Source of the DNA: Pelotomaculum thermopropionicum SI
GTDB lineage: Bacteria > Bacillota > Desulfotomaculia > Desulfotomaculales > Pelotomaculaceae
Direction of reading: 5' to 3'
Length of the DNA stretch: 64,000 nucleotides
Assembly (NCBI GenBank): GCA_000010565.1
Contig: AP009389.1
Coordinates: forward strand, 124,001-188,000
Each line of letters opens with the position of its first letter. Within the stretch, counting starts at the first letter, position 1. This document shows positions 16,555 to 26,449 of the stretch, piece by piece. The notes under the pieces are model-generated. The model did no database searches. It saw only the letters and a program-made list of their open reading frames with translations, and was not told where the DNA came from. A program made the translations under genes and the position numbers.

Positions 16555-18448
16555 CCCGAGTTTATCAGTTGGGACGCCCAAATGATACCCTAATGATATA
16601 AGAAGCCGCATAAAATCTGGCTTTCAGGAATTGAAAATGCAAAAATCTTAAAAAGTGTAGTGGCAACTATTATTACTAATTACCATATATTATCTGGACA
16701 ATATATGGTCATAGTGGTATCATTTAAGTATGTTCATCAAATTAACCAAAACTAAAAACTATCAATATGTTCAGCTAGTCCAGTCTTACCGCGAAAACGG
16801 TGTTGTTAAACACAAAGTACTCTTTAATTTGGGTCGCCTTGATGAAATTGAAAATAATCCCAGTTTCCAAAGACTCGGTAAGCGCCTGTTAGAATTATCC
16901 AAGGCCAGGGAGGTGTCCAGTTTAGCGAATTTTTCCGAGGCGCAGATCAAAAACTGGGGCTATGTGGTCTATCAAAAAATCTGGAACCAATTTGATCTAC
17001 CAAACCTCCTCCGCAAAATTAGCGCCCAACGCAAGGTGCAATTCGACCTGAATAACGCCGCTTTTCTCATGGCTGTCCAGCATCTTCTTGAACCCAGAAG
17101 CAAATTAGGAACTTACACTCATCAGCACCGTTATGCCAGTTTGCCCAATGTTTCCTTGAACCACCTCTATCGCTCTTTGGACTTGCTCTGGGAGCATAAG
17201 GAATTGCTGGAGGTGGAGATATTCAAAAAAAACCACCACCTTTTTAACATGCAGGTGGATGTGGTTTTTTACGATGTAACGACCTTTTCCTTTGCCAGTG
17301 TTGAAGCTGATTCCCTGCGTAACTTTGGCTTTAGCAAAGATGGCAAGTTCAATGAAGTTCAGGTAGTATTGGGCTTATTGATTGATTGCGAGGGGAGGCC
17401 CATCGGCTATGAGCTTTTCCCCGGCAACACCTTTGATGGTAAGACTTTGGAAAAGGCCTTGGTCAAGCTTGAAGAACGTTTTGGCTTGCGCCGGGTGATT
17501 ATCGTTGCCGACCGGGGAATCAACAGCAAGCTTAATCTAAAACGTATAGTGGATCGTGGCTATAGCTATATCTTTGCCGCCCGGATCAAGAATATGAAGA
17601 AAGAGATTACTGATGAAATCTTAAGCGAGAATGGGTACCAAGAAATAAACGATGGTGAAGAAGTTATCCGCTATAAAGTTATTGAATATCTAAACGAATT
17701 TACTGCCGAAGGTCAAAAATACCAATTACCGGAGAAATTGATCGTTACCTACTCTAGCCGCCGGGCGGAAAAAGACCGGGCCGACCGGGAGAGGCTAATT
17801 GCCAAGGCCCAAAATCTTTTGGAAAGCAAGGCGAAAATTCAAGCCAGCAACAAACGCGGCGGCAAGAAATATCTCAAAGAAATAGATTGTACTGGGACAT
17901 GGATCCTGGACGAAGAAGCCATTGCTCGGGAGGAGCAATTTGACGGTTATTACGGCATCCAGACCAGCGAGAAAGAAATGAGCGCCAGAGATATTCTGGC
18001 TGCCTACCACAACCTGTGGCGGATAGAAGAATCTTTCCGCGTAATGAAAAGCACCTTGGAAGTCCGGCCGGTTTTTCACTGGACCGAACGGCGGATTAAG
18101 GGACATTTTGTAATTTGCTTCCTTGCTTTTCTACTCGAACGCACCCTGGAATTTAAGCTCCGGCAAGCCGGAGAAAATGCTTCCCCGGAAGCTATTCGGG
18201 AAGCCTTGAATTCTCTCAACTTTGCCGAGGTCGAAATTGGCGGAAATGCGTATTTTATCAAGACACAGAGTATGGAGTTAAGCAAAAAGATTTTACGTTT
18301 GATGCGGATTGCGCCGCCGGGTAATATTACCAGCGTAGAAGAGTTTGCCACTCGCCAGCAAAACAGGCAGTAGTGGCAAAATGCGCATATTGTTTTCTAT
18401 TTTTCTAGATTTCATGCGGGTTTCAGGATTTCAACTGATAAAGTCAGG
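16555..18448. mobile_element. IS1634-family insertion sequence
   Basis: A 1894-bp element with 17-bp imperfect terminal inverted repeats: 16555-16571 against the complement of 18432-18448, two mismatches, sharing TTTATCAGTTG. It contains one intact transposase gene and is flanked by a 57-bp direct repeat. IS1634 and IS1549 are known for unusually long, variable target duplications, which this fits. Element and repeat copies look intact, so the insertion is probably recent. Confidence 0.93.
16730..18373 (+). CDS. IS1634-family transposase
   Basis: A 547-residue DDE transposase. The N-terminus FIKLTKTKNYQYVQLVQSYR and the core FYDVTTFSFAS, VVLGLLIDCEGRPIGYELFPGNTFDGKT, VIIVADRGINSK and YHNLWRIEESFRVMKS with a C-terminal YLIK-type histidine/arginine region are diagnostic of the IS1634 branch of the IS4-like group. 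D in FYDVTT, D in VADRG and E in RIEESF are the expected catalytic acids. Length is normal and there is no frameshift. Confidence 0.95.
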   Translation: MFIKLTKTKNYQYVQLVQSYRENGVVKHKVLFNLGRLDEIENNPSFQRLGKRLLELSKAREVSSLANFSEAQIKNWGYVVYQKIWNQFDLPNLLRKISAQRKVQFDLNNAAFLMAVQHLLEPRSKLGTYTHQHRYASLPNVSLNHLYRSLDLLWEHKELLEVEIFKKNHHLFNMQVDVVFYDVTTFSFASVEADSLRNFGFSKDGKFNEVQVVLGLLIDCEGRPIGYELFPGNTFDGKTLEKALVKLEERFGLRRVIIVADRGINSKLNLKRIVDRGYSYIFAARIKNMKKEITDEILSENGYQEINDGEEVIRYKVIEYLNEFTAEGQKYQLPEKLIVTYSSRRAEKDRADRERLIAKAQNLLESKAKIQASNKRGGKKYLKEIDCTGTWILDEEAIAREEQFDGYYGIQTSEKEMSARDILAAYHNLWRIEESFRVMKSTLEVRPVFHWTERRIKGHFVICFLAFLLERTLEFKLRQAGENASPEAIREALNSLNFAEVEIGGNAYFIKTQSMELSKKILRLMRIAPPGNITSVEEFATRQQNRQ

Positions 18449-18505
18449 AAAAAGAGGCGGTTTCGCTTTTTAGAAACTAATTCGGGAGGATTTTGACTTA
18501 TTTTT
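18449..18505. repeat. right copy of 57-bp target-site duplication
   Basis: Identical to 16498-16554. The sequence that continues beyond it is the original neighbour of the TPR-gene terminator. Confidence 0.93.
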
Positions 18506-18559
18506 GGCGAACTGTTCATAAATTTACAATCCGGAAAAGGAACAGGAGGGACGAAAAGC

Positions 18560-18730
18560 GTGCAATCGGTCCTGAAGACGTGCCAGCCGCGACCCGAGAT
18601 TTTAGCCGGGATGTTTAATCCCGAGGTTTTCACGGTGTCGCTCAGTCCGGTTACAGAGTATTACCGTCGCGGCCGGGGCGTTATCGACAGCATTTATACC
18701 GGTGCGGAACTTTTTCCGGGATTGTGGAGC
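18560..18730 (+). pseudogene. N-terminal fragment of a DUF499-type ATPase
   Basis: GTG 18560 lies 9 bases after GGAGG. The first 50 or so residues (VLKTCQPRPEILAGMFNPEV, FTVSLSPVTEYYRRGRGVI, DSIYTGAELF) match the start of DUF499 proteins, large ATPases found in phage-defence loci. After ELF the normal continuation (a TYPT-G-L-like segment) is missing and the frame stops at 18763. About 95 percent of the gene is absent. Confidence 0.65.
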
Positions 18731-19203
18731 AGTATTATTTGCGGGAAATTCCCGCCTGTGTGAAAGATTTTTGTTGGGTAGCAGCGGGCGTGGCGCCGCG
18801 CTTTTTAGGCCAGGCCGTGCCCATCCCAGGCGACTGCGGAGAGAGCATCGGAATAACTCAAATTCCGGATCCGGAAAAAATCCGTGAATTAATTGGTCAT
18901 CAACCGGACCTTGGTGATTTATATGTCGGGACAATTCACAGCTTTTGTTATAAGTTGCTGCAAGAATATGTACCTGGCTACCGAGGATTTGATGTGCTTG
19001 ACGAAGGAAAGCGCTACGCATTTATTAGTAGCATTCGAGGAAACCTGAATTACACCCAATTAAAGAATTGGCTGGAATCTTCAGGGGCGAAAAAACCTTA
19101 TGGAATAACTACTCAAACCTGGGTTCTCAATATGCTCATCAGATTACCAATGGTGCGGGTCAACTCTAAAGAGTATTTTGACCTTCAAAAAGCCTCAGTT
19201 TAA
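18724..19203 (+). pseudogene. internal fragment of a UvrD/Rep-type helicase
   Basis: The segment from about 18900 reads DLYVGTIHSFCYKLLQEYVP and FDVLDEGKRYAFIS, the motif Ib/Ic region of UvrD-like helicases (TxHSF). Walker A, motif II and all downstream motifs are missing. The 55 residues before it (from 18724) do not resemble a helicase N-terminus and probably come from another gene. Just downstream, in another frame (19178-19267), lies a tail LTFKKPQFNRKVTYNLELQE with its own TAA, probably the end of a third gene. The whole segment is debris left of the restriction system. Confidence 0.65.
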
Positions 19204-19281
19204 CCGCAAGGTCACTTACAACCTCGAACTGCAGGAGAAAAAGGAACTGGAGAAAATACTGGAATAAGAGAGGTTTTGCTG

Positions 19282-21144
19282 TTGAAGAAGCTGAAAATGG
19301 AAACTAAAGACCTGATTCAGGAAAACATAGAAAAGTTAGCGGAAATATTCCCGGGCGTCATTACCGAGGAAAGGGACGAAAAGGGAAACCCGATCAAAGC
19401 TGTTGACTTTGAGCTGTTAAAGCAGGAGTTGTCCGACCGGGTGGTAGAAGGGGACAGGGAGCGCTACCAGCTCACCTGGCCCGGCAAAAAGGAGGCCATG
19501 TTCCTGGCCAACATGCCCATCAACAAAACCCTGCGCCCTGTCAAAGAAGAAAGCGTGGACTGGGAGAATACCGGGAACATTTATATCGAGGGAGACAACC
19601 TGGAGGCCCTCAAGATCCTGCAGGAATCCTACCTCAACAAGATCAAGTGCATCTATATAGACCCCCCTTACAACACTGGTAAAGACTTCATTTACAAAGA
19701 TAATTTCAAGCAGAGCAGGATCGAGTACCTGGCCGAATCGGGACAGGTGGATGGCGATGGCAACCGGCTTTTCCAGAATACCGAGTCAAACGGGCGCTTC
19801 CACAGCGACTGGCTGAGCATGATGTATCCCCGGTTGAAGCTCGCCAGAAATTTGCTGCGGGAGGATGGGGTAATATTTATAAGTATTGATGATAATGAAG
19901 TTCATAATTTGAGGAAGATTTGTGATGAGGTGTTTGGGGAAAGGAACTTTGTAGCTACTATAATATGGCAAAGAGCTTTTTCACCTGTAAATTTAAAGAG
20001 AACTTTTTCTGAAAATCACGACTTTATAATATGTTATAGTAAAAATAAGGATATTATTGAGATAAAAGGGTTAAAACGGACTGATGAAGCAGAGTCGAGG
20101 TATTCTAATCCTGATAATGATCCTAGAGGCCCATGGACTTCAACAGATTTATCAGTTGGTCCAGTTGTTGCTGAAAAAGTTTATCCAATTACTACCCCAA
20201 GCGGTAAAGTAATTTACCCACCTAATGGAAGATGTTGGGTTCTTACAAAAGAACGCTTTGAAGAGTTTTTATCTGATAATAGGATATGGTTTGGGCGAGA
20301 TGGGAATAATGCACCTCGCTTAAAAAAATTTAAATCGGAAGTTAAAGAAAGAATAACCCCAATGACTTTATGGTTAAGAGACGAGGTTGGTGACTCTCAA
20401 GAGGCAACAAGAGAACTTAAAAAAATTTTTGATGAAAAGACATATATAGATTATCCAAAACCGGTAAGACTTTTAAAAAGATTATTAGAACTAACAACTG
20501 AAAACAACGACATAATCCTTGACTTCTTCTCCGGCTCCGCCACCACCGCCCATGCTGTCATGCAGCTCAACGCTGAGGACGAGGGCAACCGGAAATATAT
20601 CATGGTTCAGCTGCCCGAGCCCTGCCCTGAAGATTCCGAAGCATATAAGGCAGGCTTTAAGAACATCTCCGAAATCGGCAAGGAGCGCATCAGAAGAGCG
20701 GCCAAAAAGATAAAAGAAGAAACCGGCGCCGATATTGATTACGGCTTCCGGGTGTTCAAAGTGGACTCCTCCAACATGAAGGACGTTTATTATCGCCCGG
20801 AAGAACTCTCCCAGCAGGATTTATTTGGAATGGTATCCAACATTAAAGAAGACCGGACCGGGGAAGACCTTTTAATTCAGGTCATGCTGGAATGGGGCCT
20901 GGAACTCTCCCTGTCTATGGAAAAGAGGGATATTTTGGGCAAGGAGGTCCATTTTGTAGCTGGCAACTCCCTGGTGGCCTGCTTTGATGAAGGTGTTTCC
21001 GAGGAACTGGTCCGGGAGATTGCCAGAGAAAAGCCTTTAAGGGTGGTGTTCCGCGACAGCTCTTTTGCCGATGACGCGGCGCGGATTAACGTAGAGGAGC
21101 TGTTCAAGATGCTCTCTCCCACCACAGAGATAAGGGTTATCTAG
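19282..21144 (+). CDS. mod: type III restriction-modification system, Mod methyltransferase
   Basis: About 621 residues. The AdoMet beta-class amino-methyltransferase order is visible: IYIDPPYNTGKDF (catalytic DPPY) near residue 128, VIFISIDDNE, and IILDFFSGSATTAHAV (AdoMet site) near 415. Mod recognises the DNA and methylates adenine; with Res it forms the restriction complex. TTG 19282 is preferred (AGAGAGG 8 bases upstream); TTG 19276 and ATG 19297 are alternatives. The central segment (about 19870-20515), where the target-recognition domain lies, is much richer in A+T than both flanks, as expected if the recognition domain was exchanged. The res gene follows after 14 bases. Confidence 0.95.
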   Translation: MKKLKMETKDLIQENIEKLAEIFPGVITEERDEKGNPIKAVDFELLKQELSDRVVEGDRERYQLTWPGKKEAMFLANMPINKTLRPVKEESVDWENTGNIYIEGDNLEALKILQESYLNKIKCIYIDPPYNTGKDFIYKDNFKQSRIEYLAESGQVDGDGNRLFQNTESNGRFHSDWLSMMYPRLKLARNLLREDGVIFISIDDNEVHNLRKICDEVFGERNFVATIIWQRAFSPVNLKRTFSENHDFIICYSKNKDIIEIKGLKRTDEAESRYSNPDNDPRGPWTSTDLSVGPVVAEKVYPITTPSGKVIYPPNGRCWVLTKERFEEFLSDNRIWFGRDGNNAPRLKKFKSEVKERITPMTLWLRDEVGDSQEATRELKKIFDEKTYIDYPKPVRLLKRLLELTTENNDIILDFFSGSATTAHAVMQLNAEDEGNRKYIMVQLPEPCPEDSEAYKAGFKNISEIGKERIRRAAKKIKEETGADIDYGFRVFKVDSSNMKDVYYRPEELSQQDLFGMVSNIKEDRTGEDLLIQVMLEWGLELSLSMEKRDILGKEVHFVAGNSLVACFDEGVSEELVREIAREKPLRVVFRDSSFADDAARINVEELFKMLSPTTEIRVI

Positions 21145-21158
21145 GCAGGTGAAAGATA

Positions 21159-24100
21159 TTGAAGCTGAAGTTTAAAATACAACAGTTCCAGACCGAAGCG
21201 GTCAACGCCGTGGCGGACTGCTTTGCCGGGCAGCCAAACGGGCAGTCCCTCTTCACTTTGGACATAGGACAGCTAAACTCCGGCCCGCAATTGGGCATTT
21301 CTTACGAAGTTACCGGGTTCAGGAACAGGCCAATAGAGCTCACCCCGGAGGAAGTCTTTGAAAATATTAAAAAAGTCCAGGTTAGAGGCGGCTTGAAAAT
21401 ATCTCCCAAATTAGAGGGTAAATACAACCTGACGGTGGAGATGGAGACTGGAACGGGGAAGACCTACGTCTATATCAAGACCATGTTTGAGCTGTTCAAA
21501 AGATATGGATGGGGCAAATATATCGTGGTGGTCCCATCCATTGCCATCAGGGAAGGGGTCAAAAAGTCCTTTGAGATAACGGAAGAGCACTTCATGGAGC
21601 AGTATGGCCGCAAGGCCCGCTATTTCATTTACAATTCCCGGCAACTCCATAAAATTGACCAGTTTGCCAGCGATCCGGGGATCAACGTCATGATCATCAA
21701 TACCCAAGCCTTTAACGCCCGCGGCAAAGACGCCCGCAGGATTTACATGGAGTTGGACGAGTTTCAGTCCCGGATGCCAATAGACGTCATTGCCCAGACC
21801 AACCCCATTATGATCATCGACGAGCCCCAATCGGTAGAGGGCACCAAGACGGTAGAAGCCTTAAAGCTTTTCAAGCCTTTATTCACTGTCCGCTACTCGG
21901 CTACCCACCGGTACGAGTATAACAAGGTTTACCGGCTGGACGCCCTGGATGCCTATAATAAAAAGCTAGTCAAGAAGATCAATGTCAAGGGCATCAACGT
22001 AAAGGGGACTACGGGGACCGACGGTTACCTCTACCTGGAAGGGGTAGATATCAGCCAGAAACACTACCCCCTGGCCCGCCTGGAGTTTGAAAAAAAGACC
22101 CGCTCCGGCATAAAGCGGGAATTGAGGCGGGTTTCTGTAAACGACAACCTTTACGAGCTGTCCGGCCATCTTGAACAGTATAAAGGCTATGTTGTATCCG
22201 AAATTAACGGGGGTAAAAATACCATCGAGTTCGCCAACGGGATTTCTTTATCTGCCGGAGATGTCCTGGGGGACGTCAACGAGCTGACCCTGCGCCGGAT
22301 TCAGATCAGGGAGACCATCAAATCGCACCTGGAAAAAGAGCGGGACTTATTTTACAGAGGTATCAAGGTGCTTTCCCTGTTCTTTATCGACGAGGTGGCA
22401 AAATACAGGCAGTATGACAAAAACGGAAATAAGCTGAATGGCGAATATGCCCAGATCTTTGAAGAAGAGTACCGGATACTGGTGGAGGAATATTTAAGAA
22501 ATGCTGGCGAGAAAGACCGGTATGCTGATTATTTAAGACAGATAGATGCGGAAAAGACCCATAACGGCTACTTTGCCATTGATAAACAGGGGCGGATGAC
22601 TGATCCGAAAGTAAAAGCCAGAGAGACCGACTCCGAAGATGAGGACGCCTACAATTTAATCATGAAAGACAAGGAAAGGCTGCTCAGCTTTTCCGAGCCG
22701 ACACGCTTTATCTTTTCCCACTCAGCTTTAAAGGAAGGCTGGGATAACCCCAACGTGTTTCAGATCTGCACCTTAAAGCATAGCGACTCTACCATTAAAA
22801 AACGGCAGGAAGTGGGAAGGGGCCTAAGGTTGTGCGTAAACCAGGACGGCGAAAGGATCGACGATTCGGTGCCAGGCATCGATGTGCACCAGGTCAATGT
22901 TCTTTCTATTGTGGCCAGCGAATCTTATGATGCCTTTGCCCGGGAACTGCAAAGGGAGATCGCAGAGACCCTTTCCGATCGTCCCCGCAAAGCTGATGTT
23001 CAGTTTTTCCTGGATAATGTCCTGACTAATGAAAGGGAAGAAAAGATCCGGATTGATGAACGGCTGGCTCGAAAACTCTACCAGACTTTTGTCAAAAACA
23101 ATTATATTGACGAAGAGGACAACCTGACGGAAGACTATTACCAGGCCATTGAAAAAGGAGCAGTTGTACTTCCGGAAGAATTAAAGGAGCATAAGCATGC
23201 CGTGATAAAACTGGTCAGCACCATTTACAGCGAGAGCGCTTCCCCGCTGGTTCATAACGAACGGAACAAAAACGTTGAGTTGAAGTTGAACGACAACTTT
23301 TATAAGGAAGAATTTCAAAAACTGTGGAAGAAGATTAATGTCAAGACGGCTTATACAGTTAAATTTGACACAGAGGAGCTGGTTGATAAGTGCATAAATG
23401 CCCTGGATACTCGTTTGAGGATAGCAGATATATCTTACCAGATAAAGGACGGAGTATTAGAAGTCATCGACTCTAAAGAGCAATTGGAAAGGGGCGAAGG
23501 TTTTGTATTAAAAGAAGCGGAAACAGGCAAGGTGGATGGGAAAGTTACTTCGGGGGTGCGTTATGACCTGGCAGGCAAGCTCATGGTGGAAACGGGGCTG
23601 ACCCGGAAGACCATCGTAAAAATCTTGACTGGGATAAAACGGGAAACCTTTGATCTTTTTAAAAAGAACCCGGAGGGCTTTATTCTGAAAGTCGCCAGGA
23701 TCATTAATGAAGAAAAAGCTACCACCATTATCGAGCGGATTACGTACGATCCTCTTAAAGAAACTTATGACACTGATATTTTTACTCAAAACACCCTGAA
23801 AGGCATGCTTGGCGAGAACGCTTTGCCGGTTAGCAAACATATTTATAACTATGTGATTACAGATTCCCATACGGAAAGCAAGTTTGCCAGGGATCTGGAC
23901 GCCAGCAGGGAAGTATGTGTCTATGCCAAGCTGCCGAGGGGCTTTTTCATCCCGACTCCTGTTGGAAACTATAACCCCGACTGGGCCATTGTATTTGAAG
24001 AAAATAAGGTAAAACATGTGTATTTCATTGCCGAAACCAAGGGCAGTATGAACTCCCTGGAACTGAGAAAAATTGAAGAAGCCAAAATACACTGTGCCAA

Positions 24101-24185
24101 AAAACACTTTGAAAAAATCAGCAACAACAGCGTCAAGTACGGAGTAGTCGAGAATTATGAAAAGTTATTGGAGATGGTGAGTTAA
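21159..24185 (+). CDS. res: type III restriction-modification system, Res subunit
   Basis: A 1008-residue SF2 helicase-nuclease. Walker A METGTGKTYV near residue 94-103, motif II IIDEPQSVEG (DEPQ) near 219, motif III YSATHRYE, and motif VI QEVGRGLRL are visible. The C-terminal nuclease has PDWAIV and FIAETKGS (PD...ExK) near residues 940-960. It appears full length and intact. TTG start follows AGGTGAAAGATA. Translationally it is close-coupled to mod. Together the two genes should form an active type III system that cuts unmodified DNA at head-to-head sites. Confidence 0.95.
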   Translation: MKLKFKIQQFQTEAVNAVADCFAGQPNGQSLFTLDIGQLNSGPQLGISYEVTGFRNRPIELTPEEVFENIKKVQVRGGLKISPKLEGKYNLTVEMETGTGKTYVYIKTMFELFKRYGWGKYIVVVPSIAIREGVKKSFEITEEHFMEQYGRKARYFIYNSRQLHKIDQFASDPGINVMIINTQAFNARGKDARRIYMELDEFQSRMPIDVIAQTNPIMIIDEPQSVEGTKTVEALKLFKPLFTVRYSATHRYEYNKVYRLDALDAYNKKLVKKINVKGINVKGTTGTDGYLYLEGVDISQKHYPLARLEFEKKTRSGIKRELRRVSVNDNLYELSGHLEQYKGYVVSEINGGKNTIEFANGISLSAGDVLGDVNELTLRRIQIRETIKSHLEKERDLFYRGIKVLSLFFIDEVAKYRQYDKNGNKLNGEYAQIFEEEYRILVEEYLRNAGEKDRYADYLRQIDAEKTHNGYFAIDKQGRMTDPKVKARETDSEDEDAYNLIMKDKERLLSFSEPTRFIFSHSALKEGWDNPNVFQICTLKHSDSTIKKRQEVGRGLRLCVNQDGERIDDSVPGIDVHQVNVLSIVASESYDAFARELQREIAETLSDRPRKADVQFFLDNVLTNEREEKIRIDERLARKLYQTFVKNNYIDEEDNLTEDYYQAIEKGAVVLPEELKEHKHAVIKLVSTIYSESASPLVHNERNKNVELKLNDNFYKEEFQKLWKKINVKTAYTVKFDTEELVDKCINALDTRLRIADISYQIKDGVLEVIDSKEQLERGEGFVLKEAETGKVDGKVTSGVRYDLAGKLMVETGLTRKTIVKILTGIKRETFDLFKKNPEGFILKVARIINEEKATTIIERITYDPLKETYDTDIFTQNTLKGMLGENALPVSKHIYNYVITDSHTESKFARDLDASREVCVYAKLPRGFFIPTPVGNYNPDWAIVFEENKVKHVYFIAETKGSMNSLELRKIEEAKIHCAKKHFEKISNNSVKYGVVENYEKLLEMVS

Positions 24186-24257
24186 AATTAGTTGATCAGG
24201 ATATAATCAGGTTTAAATGTTGAGAAATGGTCAATTATGATAGCAGGTGATTAGGAT

Positions 24258-25361
24258 ATGGTGCAAAGGGTAATCGATACCGGAGTTGAAGAAGAGGATA
24301 TTACTGGTTCGGAGAGTATAAAACAACCCTACGACCCGGGCCGGATTAATGTGGTTCGTCAGGAGATGACTGTATTTCAAGTTTTGCGGAAGATAAAAAA
24401 TAAAGAAATCAACCTCGAACCTGATTTTCAAAGGAATCTGGTTTGGGATGAGACCCGCCAAAGCAGGCTTATTGAATCAATCTTAATCCGGATTCCTTTG
24501 CCCAGTTTTTATATGGACGCCATCAACGATGATGAATGGTTAATTATTGACGGGTTGCAGCGTTTATCTACTTTGGATCGGTATGTCAATGAGGAAAAAT
24601 TTGCCCTCCAGGGCCTTGAATTTCTTGAAGAACTAAAGGATAAAAAATTTAGTCAGTTGCCGCGGAGCTATCAAAGAAGGATTGAGGAAACGCCTCTTTT
24701 TCTGTACATTATCAGACCGGAGACTCCTTCCGAGGCAAAGTTTACTATTTTCAGGAGAATAAACACAGGCGGAATGGTTCTGACTGCCCAGGAGATACGT
24801 CATTGTTTGTACCGGGGTAAATCAACGGAATTACTTAAAGAACTGGCATCTTCTCCGGAATTTCGAAAGGCTACAAGCAATTCTGTTTCGCCTGCCCGGA
24901 TGGATGACCGGGAGTGCGTCATTCGTTTTTTTGCTTTTTATCTGACTCCTTATTATGAATACCAAAAGCGTGACTTTGATTATTTTCTTGGTGATACAAT
25001 GGTCAAAATTAACCAGATGCCAGATAATAAAATTACACAAATATCGAAAGCTTTTAAAGACGCAATGGCTAAGGCGGAAGCGGTTTTTGGGGAAAATGCC
25101 TTCAGAAAGCCGAAAGGAAAAGATCAACGTGCGCGTAATCCGATTAATAAAGCGTTATTTGAAGCCTGGTCAGTATGCCTGCAGAAATACCCGCTGGATG
25201 TCCTGGTGAAAAATAAGGAAAAGATTAATAAAAGATTTATTTATTACATGAATAATGATCCGGAATTTGTCAACTCTATCTCTCAAGGTACAGGAGAAGT
25301 TAAAAAAGTACATAAACGCTTCGAAATTATTGAAAAGATTATCAGGGAGGTAATCAATTGA
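24258..25361 (+). CDS. DUF262 domain protein (ParB-like nuclease fold)
   Basis: 367 residues. The N-terminal region has LEPDFQRNLVWDE and LIIDGLQRLSTLDRY, the paired motifs of the DUF262/GmrS-N family (D-G-Q-R box, here DGLQR). DUF262 proteins are frequent in restriction and phage-defence islands, either as nucleotide-dependent nucleases (GmrSD) or regulators. The C-terminal HNH domain (DUF1524) of GmrSD is absent; instead the protein ends in a helical region. It overlaps the following ATPase gene by 4 bases, so the two are probably translated together. ATG 24258 follows AGCAGGTGATTAGG. Confidence 0.85.
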   Translation: MVQRVIDTGVEEEDITGSESIKQPYDPGRINVVRQEMTVFQVLRKIKNKEINLEPDFQRNLVWDETRQSRLIESILIRIPLPSFYMDAINDDEWLIIDGLQRLSTLDRYVNEEKFALQGLEFLEELKDKKFSQLPRSYQRRIEETPLFLYIIRPETPSEAKFTIFRRINTGGMVLTAQEIRHCLYRGKSTELLKELASSPEFRKATSNSVSPARMDDRECVIRFFAFYLTPYYEYQKRDFDYFLGDTMVKINQMPDNKITQISKAFKDAMAKAEAVFGENAFRKPKGKDQRARNPINKALFEAWSVCLQKYPLDVLVKNKEKINKRFIYYMNNDPEFVNSISQGTGEVKKVHKRFEIIEKIIREVIN

Positions 25362-26449
25362 TTGCTTATATCCGGCTGCAGCGGTTTAAATGTTTTCTGG
25401 ATCAGATTGTCCAGTTTGCGCCGTTAAGTATTCTCTGCGGAACCAATAATACCGGGAAATCGACCGTTATCCAAGCCTTATTATTTTTAAGGCAATCGGC
25501 AATGACGGGTAATTTTGCGAAAGCAGACTTGCCGCTTAACGGTCCTCTGGTTCATATGGGAACCGCGAGGGATCTTTTTTGCCAATGGGCAGAAGAAGAT
25601 AACATCCAGATTTCGGTAGCTTTCTCCGATCTGCCCGATCGTATTTTAACCTGCAAATTAGCCTATCGCCGGGAAGATCATGATGCACTTTCGATGAAAT
25701 TAATGGAAAGCCCGTCCGATCTCCCTTCAAGCTCACTTTTCGCAGACAGATTTTTTTATCTTGGCGCCGAGAGAATGGGACCACAGTTGGTTTATCCGGT
25801 CAGTGAAGATTCTCTGGAAACCATGCACGTTGGATTTCGTGGGGAGTATACCGCCCATTGCCTGCATCAATTTGGAAACAAAAAGATAAAATTACCCCAA
25901 TTAAAACATTCACCGGAAGATCATTCCATCGAATTATTGTTTCAGGTAGAGGAATGGCTTAAGGATATGCTTCCGGGAGGGATAATGATCAATCCCGATC
26001 GGATTACGCAAGCCGATATCTTGCAGGTTAGCTTTCGCGACTCCGAAAGAAATACAGATTATTTGCGGCCGACAAGCATCGGCTTTGGCATTTCATATTG
26101 TCTGCCCATAATTGTGGCCGGGCTCATGGCGGAAAAGGATAATCTGCTGATCGTAGAAAATCCGGAAGCGCACTTGCATCCCCAGGCACAATCCCGGATG
26201 GGTATTTTTTTAAGCAAACTGGCGGCGGCGGGTGTCCAGGTAATCTTGGAAACACACAGCGACCATTTGTTGAATGGGGTCAGGATAGCGGTAAAAAAAG
26301 GTTACATTGATGAAAAGTACGTTTCAATTAACTTTTTTGAGCGGGATTATAATATCGTCCGTCCAGCAATAGATGCCTACGGGAGAATAGATCTATGGCC
26401 GGATGGTTTTTTTGACCAGGCAGAAAAGGACCTTGGGGAGTTGATTTAG
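25358..26449 (+). CDS. DUF3696 / AAA-type ATPase (OLD-like)
   Basis: 363 residues: RFKCFLDQ, then Walker A CGTNNTGKSTVI (about 28-39), signature region near PTSIGFGISYCLPII, Walker B LIVENPEAHLHPQAQS near 265, and switch histidine ILETHSDHLLNGVR. The C-terminal 60 residues (FFDQAEKDLGELI at the end) correspond to DUF3696. These ATPases are small SMC/ABC-like proteins without a long coiled coil and are common partners in abortive-infection-type loci. The start overlaps the DUF262 gene by 4 bases, and its stop overlaps the next start (TAGTG). Confidence 0.88.
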   Translation: MIAYIRLQRFKCFLDQIVQFAPLSILCGTNNTGKSTVIQALLFLRQSAMTGNFAKADLPLNGPLVHMGTARDLFCQWAEEDNIQISVAFSDLPDRILTCKLAYRREDHDALSMKLMESPSDLPSSSLFADRFFYLGAERMGPQLVYPVSEDSLETMHVGFRGEYTAHCLHQFGNKKIKLPQLKHSPEDHSIELLFQVEEWLKDMLPGGIMINPDRITQADILQVSFRDSERNTDYLRPTSIGFGISYCLPIIVAGLMAEKDNLLIVENPEAHLHPQAQSRMGIFLSKLAAAGVQVILETHSDHLLNGVRIAVKKGYIDEKYVSINFFERDYNIVRPAIDAYGRIDLWPDGFFDQAEKDLGELI

